Assembly: GCA_029864225.1 (NCBI GenBank)
Contig: JAOTTU010000055.1
Location: 1-11,812 of the forward strand
DNA from: Gammaproteobacteria bacterium
GTDB taxonomy: Bacteria; Pseudomonadota; Gammaproteobacteria; UBA9214
DNA: 11,812 bases
Direction: 5' to 3'
Positions 1 through 5,539 of the stretch are shown here, piece by piece (the stretch's first letter is position 1; each line of letters begins with the position of its first letter). Under the pieces are notes generated by a model. That model searched no databases, was not told the origin of the DNA, and saw nothing but the letters and a program-made list of their open reading frames with translations. Made by a program: the position numbers and the translations under genes.

Positions 1-792
1 ACCGTCTCCGGCATGGCCGTCCCCGACCCGGTGGTGGAGGGCTTTCAGCTTACCTATACGTTTAATATTACCAATGACGGGCCGGATCCGGCCTCGAACG
101 TGACGCTGACCGACCTGTTGCCCGCCGGTGTGATCTATTTTCAGGCGACACCGTCACAGGGCAGTTGCAGCGAAACCGCCGGTACTGTGACTTGCCTGCT
201 TGGCACGCTGGCCGCTGGCGCCAGCGCAACGGTGAGCGTGGTGGTCACTGCAGACACACCGGGAGGGTTAAGCAATACCGCGAATGTGAGTGCGGATGAA
301 GTCGACAGCAACCCGCCCGACAATGCCGTGATACTGGTGACTACGGTGTTACCGGACCAGGATGGCGATGGTCTCGATGATGGTTTCGAGACATCTATCG
401 GTACCAACCCGCTGTTGCCTGACACCGACGGCGACGGCGTGATGGACTATGACGAGGTGGGCTTCGACGGTGATGCATCTACCTACACGCCAGGGCAGGA
501 CATGAATCCACTATCGACCGACACCGACGGCGATCTGCTGGGTGATGCCGTTGACCCGCTGCCGCTGGTGTTTAATTTCAACGACGGTGATCTTGCGCCA
601 CTGGGTGCCCCGGATGGCCAGGTGAATGTGGCCGATGTCCTGGTGGCCACCAGGATCGTGCTCGGCACACTCCTGGCGAGTGACCTGGAACTTTCTCACG
701 GTGACTTCTATCCGCAAGGTGCGCCGGACGGGATCATTGACCTCTCGGACCTGATCCTGCTACAGAAACTGGTCTTGCAAATCACGCCCTAG
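1..792 (+). CDS. Partial surface/secreted protein: DUF11, acidic Ca-binding repeats, dockerin-like C-terminus
   Basis: This is the last 263 residues of a longer protein; the frame is open at the window's left edge, so an ATG at 13 need not be the start. Residues about 5-110 resemble a DUF11 domain, an Ig-like beta-sandwich repeated in large bacterial surface proteins (TYTFNITNDGPDPASNVTLT and a following LPAGV segment). Next come Asp-rich thrombospondin-type-3-like repeats (DQDGDGLDD, DTDGDGVMD, DTDGDLLGD), which normally bind calcium. The C-terminus has two dockerin-type, EF-hand-like repeats, each with a GAPDG core (GAPDGQVNVADVLVATR and GAPDGIIDLSDLILLQK). The protein is probably exported, but the signal peptide lies outside the window. 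In non-cellulolytic bacteria such dockerin-like tails are common on adhesin-like proteins, and their partner is usually unknown. Domain calls are firm; the overall role is an inference. Confidence 0.85.
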   Translation, partial: TVSGMAVPDPVVEGFQLTYTFNITNDGPDPASNVTLTDLLPAGVIYFQATPSQGSCSETAGTVTCLLGTLAAGASATVSVVVTADTPGGLSNTANVSADEVDSNPPDNAVILVTTVLPDQDGDGLDDGFETSIGTNPLLPDTDGDGVMDYDEVGFDGDASTYTPGQDMNPLSTDTDGDLLGDAVDPLPLVFNFNDGDLAPLGAPDGQVNVADVLVATRIVLGTLLASDLELSHGDFYPQGAPDGIIDLSDLILLQKLVLQITP

Positions 793-1312
793 GTAAGGCA
801 TGGGAAAAAGGGTCAGTACCGAATGTCACTTACGTAAACCCTGGTCCTGGTGAATCGCCACGGAAACACATTGAAGAAATAGAAATTGTTAATGAACATT
901 CCAGAAACATTATGCTCATGTAGTTGCACAGGACTAATACGAAATATGTGGGACTGCAGTGATAGACAACACCTTTTAAGTGCATCATTCGTGTCAGCAC
1001 CCTGAAAAAAACGTGACAGATCAACTTTATGCATGCTGACCTCTTTTACGCTCTTGCAGCGGTTGCTCGCTGGTCAGAAGGATATTCAGCAGGCAGGTCC
1101 GGATTGGGTGGGGGAAGAGCGGGTAGGTGCTCGGCATGGTAACCAGCGCCTCGGTGGGCATGCGCCGCAGGCCCACCCGGAAGCCACGCAGAAACTCCAT
1201 GAGGCCGCAGACCGAACACTCCTGCGGGACTATGGTAGCCCCTTTCCGGGTGTCCGTTAAACCGGGGGAAGTTCAATTAGTCCCCTTTTATAAATCATGA
1301 CAGGCCAGGCTT
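793..1312. other. Gene-poor, relatively AT-rich stretch
   Basis: I see no convincing gene here. The part from about 860 to 1030 is visibly richer in A and T than its neighbours. Short open frames on both strands overlap each other, have no clear ribosome site and carry no recognisable motif. Near the right end, AGTCCCCTTTTATAA (1279-1293) resembles the GGGGAC/GTCCCC edges of the palindromic elements at 2165 and 4882. The stretch may be a decayed mobile element, as described for the bracketing inverted repeat. Confidence 0.5.
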
Positions 1313-1326
1313 ATGGGTACTGACCC
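810..1326. repeat. 11-bp inverted repeat bracketing the gene-poor stretch
   Basis: GGGTCAGTACC at 810-820 has its exact reverse complement, GGTACTGACCC, at 1316-1326. The left copy follows a short A run (805-809). GGGTCA/TGACCC ends of this look are known next to decayed REP-associated or MITE-like elements in gammaproteobacteria, so the roughly 517-bp interval could be such an element. An 11-bp match can arise by chance in a window of this size, and the right copy lies within the first codons of the SagB-like fragment, so this is tentative. Confidence 0.35.
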
Positions 1327-1450
1327 CGTTGATTCGGATCGGTTGCAGCCGGTGTTCGAGTATCACCAGGCGACCAAGCACCGTTTCGAGGCCTTCGCCA
1401 GCGGGCCGGTGGAAGATGCCCGATTGACAACCCAGCCGGCCTATGAATAA
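1313..1450 (+). pseudogene. Truncated N-terminus of a SagB-type dehydrogenase/nitroreductase-like protein
   Basis: A 45-codon frame runs from ATG at 1313 to TAA at 1448-1450. Its middle reads FEYHQATKHRFEAFASGP and is followed by LTTQP. This matches the N-terminal signature of SagB-type nitroreductase-fold proteins, which open with YHxxTKHxFxxFA and then a W/T-x-QP motif. Those proteins are several hundred residues long; here the frame ends straight after the QP motif, and no continuation is seen in any frame before the next gene. There is only a weak purine stretch upstream. I read it as the leftover 5' end of a deleted gene. The family match rests on recalled motifs, not on a search. Confidence 0.55.
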
Positions 1451-1454
1451 AGGG

Positions 1455-1514
1455 AGGTCGGGGTCGATGGACCCCTGGCATTCCATTTCGGGTAAGATCG
1501 ATCGACCCTGACCT
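1455..1514. promoter_or_regulatory. 14-bp stem hairpin upstream of the DUF971-MoaD gene
   Basis: AGGTCGGGGTCGAT at 1455-1468 pairs with ATCGACCCTGACCT at 1501-1514. Thirteen of 14 positions are complementary, and the remaining one is a G-U pair in RNA. The loop is 32 nt. The right arm ends 17 nt before the ATG at 1532. No T-run follows, so it is not a classical terminator. It could be a leader structure acting on the downstream gene or a leftover palindromic element. Confidence 0.45.
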
Positions 1515-1531
1515 GATTGACTGGAATCCTC

Positions 1532-2161
1532 ATGAACGAGCCCGCAGCACCCGTCACCCCGACCGGGATCAAACTGCACAAGAAGTCGCGCCTGCTGGAG
1601 ATCGTGTTCTCGGATGACACGTGCTTCATGTATCCCTGCGAGTACCTGCGCGTGTCTGCCCCCGCCAGCGCTGGGCAGGGACCGGACAAGCCCGTACACG
1701 GCAAGCAGCGGGTCGGGATCACGCAGATCGAGCCACAGGGGACCGAAGCGCTGCAGCTGGACTTCGACGACGGGTTTTCCGGCAGTTATTCCTGGGAGGC
1801 CCTGCACGCCCTGGGCGTGAATCATGATCGGAACTGGCAGGACTACTTGCAGTCACTCATGGAACATGGCCTGGAACGCGGCGCAGGCCAGGCGTCTGGT
1901 GCTGACGGCAAGGTCACCATCAAGCTGCTGTATTTTATCCAGCTGGCCAAACTGACCGGCCGGGATGAGGAGGAGGTCGAACTGCCGGAATCGGTCACCA
2001 CTGTCGACACCCTGCTCACGTGGTTGGGCAGCCGACGCCAGGGTTGGCAGGAGGCCTTTGCGGCCGACAAGGTGCAGGTCACCGTGAACAAGCATTTTTC
2101 CGAGCCCTACACCCTGGTCGAACACGGGGATGAAGTAGCGATCGTGCCGCGGTCAAAATAA
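1532..2161 (+). CDS. DUF971 (GBBH-like N-terminal) domain fused to a MoaD/ThiS-like domain without terminal Gly-Gly
   Basis: The protein has 209 residues. Residues about 13-108 match DUF971, the small domain also found at the N-terminus of gamma-butyrobetaine hydroxylase (LHKKSRLLEIVFSDD, PCEYLRV, FDDGFSGSYSWEALHALG). Residues about 127-209 match MoaD, the beta-grasp sulfur carrier of molybdopterin synthase (VTIKLLYFIQLAKLTG near the start, EHGDEVAIVP at the end). MoaD normally ends in PPVxGG, whose last glycine is adenylated and thiocarboxylated. Here the chain stops at VPRSK, so the sulfur-carrying tail is absent. ATG 1532 was chosen because DUF971 begins shortly after it; a TTG at 1517 in the same frame is possible. 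No strong ribosome site is visible. The DUF971 part looks intact. Whether the MoaD part has a role, for example in protein binding, or is decaying is open. Confidence 0.85.
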   Translation: MNEPAAPVTPTGIKLHKKSRLLEIVFSDDTCFMYPCEYLRVSAPASAGQGPDKPVHGKQRVGITQIEPQGTEALQLDFDDGFSGSYSWEALHALGVNHDRNWQDYLQSLMEHGLERGAGQASGADGKVTIKLLYFIQLAKLTGRDEEEVELPESVTTVDTLLTWLGSRRQGWQEAFAADKVQVTVNKHFSEPYTLVEHGDEVAIVPRSK

Positions 2162-2164
2162 CGG

Positions 2165-2237
2165 AAAAAAGGGGACATTCTGGTTTTTGCACCCCCTGGA
2201 TTTCCTGATTGTAAAAAACCAGAATGTCCCCTTATTT
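2165..2237 (+). repeat. Palindromic element, copy 1
   Basis: AAGGGGACATTCTGGTTTTT at 2169-2188 is repeated exactly, in reverse complement, at 2214-2233. This perfect 20-bp stem closes a 25-nt loop that starts GCACCCC and ends CTGATTGTA. The same element occurs in opposite orientation at 4882-4957, and the loop sequence is conserved too, so this is a dispersed family and not a lone hairpin. It begins 3 nt after the stop of the DUF971-MoaD gene and could act as a transcription stop because of its T/A-rich flanks. It resembles miniature elements moved in trans by a transposase. No transposase gene is in the window. Confidence 0.9.
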
Positions 2238-2275
2238 GCTCGTGCAAAAGCTTCGCTTTCTCCTGCTGCTTCCTG

Positions 2276-2427
2276 TATAGTGCGCGCAAGTCCGGTGCAG
2301 TTCGGTCTGCACCCGAGTCCTCGCGGTAACCCCTTCCGGTTAAACCTCGAACATCAACAACCGTATTCAGCCTAGACCGTCCCGGGACATGTGTCGCCGG
2401 TAGGCCGATCCAGGAGCATTCCATACC
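2276..2427 (+). promoter_or_regulatory. Probable rhlE promoter and structured leader
   Basis: A TATAGT at 2276-2281 could be a -10 box; no good -35 box is seen at the right distance, so the promoter call is weak. Transcription from there would give a leader of about 140 nt. Inside it, GGTGCAG (2294-2300) and CTGCACC (2307-2313) form a 7-bp stem with a TTCGGT loop. Long structured leaders are known on cold-induced helicase and cold-shock genes, but this one is not recognised. AGGAG at 2412-2416 is the likely ribosome site of rhlE. Confidence 0.35.
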
Positions 2428-3798
2428 ATGTCATTTGATACCCTCGGCCTGTCGGCCGAACTCCTTCGTGCTGTCGCCGATCAGGGCTACAGCGAGCCCA
2501 CGCCGGTACAGAGCAAGGCGATTCCCGTCATTCTTCAGGGGCGGGACATACTCGCCGGTGCCCAGACCGGTACCGGCAAGACCGCCGGTTTCACCCTGCC
2601 GCTGTTGCAGTGCCTCAGCACACGCCCGCAGCAGCACCCGGGACGCCGCCCGGTGCGCGCCCTAATTCTGACGCCGACTCGCGAACTGGCTGCCCAGGTG
2701 GCGGAGAGCGTCAACACCTACGGCAGACACCTGCCGCTGACCTCGACGGTGATTTTCGGCGGCGTCAAGATCAATCCGCAGATCCAGAAGCTGCGTCGCG
2801 GCGTGGATATCCTGGTGGCGACACCGGGACGGCTGCTGGATCACGTATCACAGAAAACCCTGGATCTTTCCGCCGTCGAGATCCTGGTGCTGGACGAAGC
2901 CGACCGCATGCTGGACATGGGATTCTTACCCGATATCCGCAGGATCCTCGCTTTACTGCCGCAGCAGCGCCAGAATCTGCTGTTCTCCGCCACCTATTCC
3001 GACGATATCAGGCGACTCGCCGATAAACTGCTGGATGCGCCCGTGCAGATCGAAGTGGCGCGCCGCAACACCCCAGCCGAGCTGGTCTCACAGGTGATCC
3101 ACCCGGTGGACCGGGAGCGCAAGCGCGAGCTGTTATCGTTCATGGTCGGCGCAGAGAACTGGCGCCAGGTACTGGTGTTCACCCGCACCAAGCACGGTGC
3201 CAACCGGCTTTCGGGTCAGCTGGAGAAGGATGGTATCAGCAGCGCGGCGATTCACGGCAACAAGAGCCAGGGTGCGCGCACCCGTGCATTGGCCGACTTC
3301 AAGCGCGGTGAGGTGCGGGTACTGGTGGCCACCGACATCGCGGCGCGCGGTCTGGACATCGATCAGTTACCGCATGTGGTGAACTATGAACTGCCCAACG
3401 TAGCGGAAGACTATGTGCACCGCATCGGCCGCACCGGCCGTGCCGGCAACGAGGGGCAGGCGGTGTCACTGGTATGCGTGGACGAACACCAGCTGCTTGG
3501 CGGTATTGAACGCCTGCTCAAGCGTGACCTCCCCAAGGTCGTGATTCCGGGTTATGAACCCGATCCCTCCATCCGGGCCGAGCCGATCCTGAGACGCAGC
3601 AATGTGCGCGCGGGCGCAAAATCCAAGCCCCGCAACGGCTCCGGGCAACAGCAGGGCAGGAGATCCGGGGGCAATGGTGGCGCATCGGCCGGGTCGCGGT
3701 CGGGTGGGTCTGCCGGTCATGGCCAGCCAAAAGGCGCTCCAGGGGCTAACCGCAGCCGCACATTTTCCGGGAAACCACGCCGCCGTCCGGCAGCCTAA
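2428..3798 (+). CDS. rhlE: DEAD-box ATP-dependent RNA helicase, RhlE type
   Basis: This 456-residue protein has the full DEAD-box helicase set: Q-motif glutamine in EPTPVQ (Q28), Walker A AQTGTGKT (45-52), PTRELA (83-88), TPGRLLD (132-138), DEAD (156-159), SAT (187-189), ATDIAARGLD (301-310) and HRIGRTGR (331-338). The AQTGTGKTAGFTLPLLQ run and the short core are typical of RhlE. After about residue 390 the chain becomes a basic, low-complexity Arg/Gly/Ser tail, as expected for RNA-binding extensions in this family. RhlE unwinds short RNA duplexes in the cytoplasm and is linked to ribosome assembly and RNA turnover; in many bacteria it matters most in the cold. The ATG at 2428 follows AGGAG by 11 nt. 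The gene converges on an RRM gene and a cold-shock gene, which also act on RNA. Confidence 0.95.
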   Translation: MSFDTLGLSAELLRAVADQGYSEPTPVQSKAIPVILQGRDILAGAQTGTGKTAGFTLPLLQCLSTRPQQHPGRRPVRALILTPTRELAAQVAESVNTYGRHLPLTSTVIFGGVKINPQIQKLRRGVDILVATPGRLLDHVSQKTLDLSAVEILVLDEADRMLDMGFLPDIRRILALLPQQRQNLLFSATYSDDIRRLADKLLDAPVQIEVARRNTPAELVSQVIHPVDRERKRELLSFMVGAENWRQVLVFTRTKHGANRLSGQLEKDGISSAAIHGNKSQGARTRALADFKRGEVRVLVATDIAARGLDIDQLPHVVNYELPNVAEDYVHRIGRTGRAGNEGQAVSLVCVDEHQLLGGIERLLKRDLPKVVIPGYEPDPSIRAEPILRRSNVRAGAKSKPRNGSGQQQGRRSGGNGGASAGSRSGGSAGHGQPKGAPGANRSRTFSGKPRRRPAA

Positions 3799-4064
3799 GG
3801 TCGGGCATAACGCGACCGCTGTTGCGGTGTCGTGTCTGGCGGTCGAATCGCGGCTGCAAGCCGCTCTTGTAATGACCAGTCCTACACCTGTCGGAGCGCC
3901 GGCCTTCGGCGCGATTGCTTGTAGACAACATCGCGGTCAGGGGACCGCTCCTGCGGTGATTGACCATGCCCTGTAGGAGCGTTTTGTTTATGCCTGGCGT
4001 TTTATCGGGTGCACGCGCATTCTGCAGGAGCGCCTCGCAGGCGCGATTGATCGAGCCCCCGATC
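3799..4064. repeat. Cluster of REP palindromes between convergent genes (BIME-like)
   Basis: At least four REP hairpins of the GTAGGAGCG-stem-CGCGATT kind, plus a truncated one, lie between rhlE and the RRM gene and alternate in orientation. The stems are GCGGCT/AGCCGC (3850-3855/3859-3864, minus orientation), GCGCCG/CGGCGC (3896-3901/3907-3912, plus), GCGGTC/GACCGC (3933-3938/3943-3948, minus) and GCGCCT/AGGCGC (4030-4035/4039-4044, plus). A bare TGTAGGAGCG head at 3972-3981 is the truncated copy. A further hairpin, ACCGC/GCGGT, sits at 3815-3828. REPs at gene 3' ends can protect mRNA from decay or stop transcription, and they are copied by RAYT (TnpREP) transposases; none is in the window. 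Confidence 0.85.
3979..4018 (+). repeat. 40-bp dispersed repeat, copy A
   Basis: This 40-nt segment matches the reverse complement of 7412-7451 at 35 of 40 positions with no gap. The shared cores are TTGTTTATGCC and TTTATCGGGTGCA. At four of the five differences this copy has T where the other has C, and those changes break the stem that the other copy can form. It is joined directly to the truncated REP head at 3972-3981, so it may be the rest of a composite REP unit. Confidence 0.8.
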
Positions 4065-4090
4065 GTGGTTGGCCTGGCGGCCCGGGACAG

Positions 4091-4363
4091 CTAACGACGC
4101 TTGCGTCCGCGTGCGGCCCGCGGGTCATCGAAGCGGACGCGCAGTGACCTGTCACTGTTGCCGACCATGTTGCCGTCCAGCGCCGCCTGTGCGGCACGCG
4201 CCTCGTGGCCTTCCATTTCGATAAAGCCGAAGCCCTTGCATTTACCGGTAAAGATATCCGAGGCCACGCTGATGGAGCGCACGGTGCCATAGGCGGAAAA
4301 CATCTCGCGCACGGATTCTTCAGTGGCCTCCTGCGGCAGGTTGCCGACAAACAGCTTTTTCAT
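4091..4363 (-). CDS. Small RRM-domain RNA-binding protein
   Basis: The 90-residue protein is a single RNA recognition motif. RNP2 is LFVGNL (4-9) and RNP1 is KGFGFIEM (43-50); the last aromatic position of RNP1 is Met. An acidic/amphipathic helix follows RNP2 (EATEESVREMFSAYG), and a short basic tail ends in RGRKRR. Such stand-alone RRM proteins occur in cyanobacteria and many proteobacteria and are thought to bind single-stranded RNA, often with cold or stress induction. GAGGA at 4371-4375 lies 7 nt before the ATG and supports the start. The gene is downstream of cspA on the same strand, but a strong terminator lies between, so it probably has its own promoter or depends on read-through. Confidence 0.93.
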   Translation of the reverse strand: MKKLFVGNLPQEATEESVREMFSAYGTVRSISVASDIFTGKCKGFGFIEMEGHEARAAQAALDGNMVGNSDRSLRVRFDDPRAARGRKRR

Positions 4364-4411
4364 GTGTGTATCCTCGTTGGAGCCAGGCGGTTGTCGCCGG
4401 TTGCGGCGAAA

Positions 4412-4437
4412 AAAGAACCCCGCGAGCGGGGTTCTTT
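4412..4437 (-). terminator. Rho-independent terminator of the cold-shock gene
   Basis: Positions 4412-4422 pair with 4427-4437 in an 11-bp stem (core GAACCCCG/CGGGGTTC) around a CGAG loop. Read on the minus strand, the stem is followed by a T run (plus-strand A run up to 4411). It sits 25 nt past the cold-shock stop codon and just before the RRM gene's ribosome site, so it would end cspA transcripts. In the plus direction the T tract is short. Confidence 0.9.
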
Positions 4438-4462
4438 GCTCTGATACTGGCTACCGGTTTTG

Positions 4463-4669
4463 TCAGCTTGCCATTGTGACATTGGTGGCCTGCAGACCCT
4501 TGGGGCCTTTTTCCACGTCGAAGCTCACCGACTGTCCTTCCACCAGGGTTTTGAAGCCGCCACCCTGAATAGCAGAGAAGTGCACGAACACGTCGTCGTT
4601 GCCATCAGAGGGAGTGATGAAGCCAAAACCCTTTGATTCGTTGAACCACTTAACGGTACCTGTCGTCAT
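4463..4669 (-). CDS. cspA: Cold-shock protein, CspA family
   Basis: This 68-residue protein is a complete cold-shock domain of standard length. It carries TGTVKWFNESKGFGFI with RNP1 KGFGFI (13-18) and RNP2 VFVHF (27-31). The nucleic-acid-binding aromatics W8, F9, F15, F17, F28 and F31 are all present. Proteins of this type bind single-stranded RNA and DNA and melt mRNA structure; some paralogues are cold-induced and others constitutive, and sequence alone does not say which. AAAGG (4679-4683 on the minus strand) lies 9 nt before the ATG. The leader is long and AT-rich, as is common for cold-shock genes. The symbol is used at family level only. Confidence 0.95.
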   Translation of the reverse strand: MTTGTVKWFNESKGFGFITPSDGNDDVFVHFSAIQGGGFKTLVEGQSVSFDVEKGPKGLQATNVTMAS

Positions 4670-4838
4670 AATAAATTACCTTTGAAATAAAAATAAACAA
4701 CTAATCAATTGCAGACCTCAATAAAGGTAAAATACAGGAGATACCGGAATGGGCTTCTGAGCAGACCTAAAGGACGCGCAACTAATCTCTCACTCAGACG
4801 GGGCTTGGCAAAACACTGTAAATCTACCGGCTTACCGT
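4670..4838 (-). promoter_or_regulatory. AT-rich cspA leader and promoter region
   Basis: The first 70 nt upstream of the cold-shock gene are very AT-rich. On the minus strand, TATTTT within TGTATTTTACC (around 4730) is a possible -10 box, but no good -35 box is seen. Two short sequences are duplicated: GCAGACCT at 4711-4718 and 4761-4768, exactly 50 bp apart, and CAACTAATC at 4698-4706 and 4779-4787. They may be binding sites or repeated leader RNA motifs. I do not recognise the E. coli cold box. Confidence 0.4.
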
Positions 4839-4881
4839 TTGATGGTGGCAAGAATATCTATCAAGGCGGGGAATAACAAGG

Positions 4882-4957
4882 GGAAAAGAGGACATTCCGG
4901 GTTTTTTTGCAATCAGGAACTCCAGGCGGGTGCAAAAACCGGAATGTCCCCTTTTCC
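4882..4957 (-). repeat. Palindromic element, copy 2 (inverted)
   Basis: The arms at 4882-4906 and 4934-4957 form a stem of about 24 bp with one mismatch (A4889) and one bulged G. The right arm contains CCGGAATGTCCCCTTTT. The whole unit is the reverse complement of the element at 2165-2237: over the 25-nt loops there is one indel and two substitutions. It lies between the cold-shock leader and the GIY-YIG-like gene, about 60 nt before the latter's start. Confidence 0.9.
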
Positions 4958-5016
4958 ATCCCCAAAAATAGCAACACTGGAGAGATGTTACGGTTATTTC
5001 GCGGTAATTAATTCAC

Positions 5017-5400
5017 ATGAATGATGCGCAACGAGACAAGAAGATCCTGGAGTGGCAAAAAAAGGCCCGGGTGGCGGCGAAGAAGAAACAGGGCCGCAAT
5101 CTCTATGTCATTACCCTGGATCCGGAGGTGTTGTGGTGCAAGGAGTTTCGCCAGGAGAACCTGGGCTATATCGAGGGCATGCCCTGTGTGTACGTCGGGC
5201 TTACCATTCATGATCCGGGTGACCGCTTCGAGCAGCATCGGACCGGGTACCGGAGCAGCAAGTATCCTCGCAAATACGGCATCGAACTGGCGCAGGAACT
5301 CATCGAGGGGTTTGACGGGGAGGGGCTCAGCGACGCGGAGCAGGAGGCCGCGCTGGCCGAGTGGTTGAGGCGGCAGGGCTGCGCGGTTTGGCAGAACTAG
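5017..5400 (+). CDS. Small GIY-YIG-like nuclease-family protein
   Basis: The protein has 127 residues. The N-terminus (about 1-28) is Lys/Arg-rich. Then come LYVITLD (29-35) and CVYVGLT (57-63), which fit the two strands of the GIY-YIG fold with altered motif residues. RFEQH (70-74) supplies the conserved Arg, and EAALAEWLRRQGCAV near the end provides a candidate catalytic Glu and the usual C-terminal helix. Small proteins of this build, with a SKYPRKYG-like basic segment after the Arg, are widespread in bacteria and mostly uncharacterised; DNA cleavage is plausible but unproven. The start follows no clear ribosome site. A downstream in-frame ATG would remove the YVG strand, so 5017 is favoured. 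Its position beside a palindromic element may be chance. Confidence 0.75.
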   Translation: MNDAQRDKKILEWQKKARVAAKKKQGRNLYVITLDPEVLWCKEFRQENLGYIEGMPCVYVGLTIHDPGDRFEQHRTGYRSSKYPRKYGIELAQELIEGFDGEGLSDAEQEAALAEWLRRQGCAVWQN

Positions 5401-5539
5401 GAGCAAAGTGGTTGTCTCCATTGTCCCATTCGCGACTGAAAACCGTGCCTGCAGGTATGAACCTGGTTGAGTATGGAATGGTAGTGTATCTGTCCCCGTT
5501 GATTGTTATGATCGCCAGGCAAAATACCCAGGGATGATG

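Noticed and set aside
813..1034. Two overlapping minus-strand frames in the AT-rich stretch; a possible transposase remnant was considered
   Set aside because: Neither frame shows the HUH or other transposase motifs.
1027..1200. 57-codon minus-strand frame MEFLRGFRVGLRRMPTEALV..., with an upstream in-frame CSVC
   Set aside because: It reads more like protein than the competing frames, but it has no ribosome site at a usable distance, no known family, and sits in a decayed stretch. It may be a gene remnant.
1295..1825. 176-codon minus-strand frame across the DUF971 gene start
   Set aside because: It is mostly antisense to the clear DUF971 coding region, and its remainder is antisense to the SagB-like fragment.
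3799..4064. CRISPR array considered for the repeat cluster
   Set aside because: The units are palindromic, variable in stem sequence, irregularly spaced and alternate in orientation, which fits REPs and not CRISPR.
4839..5024. 61-codon plus-strand frame over the second palindromic element
   Set aside because: It reads straight through the hairpin repeat and its translation is that of the repeat.
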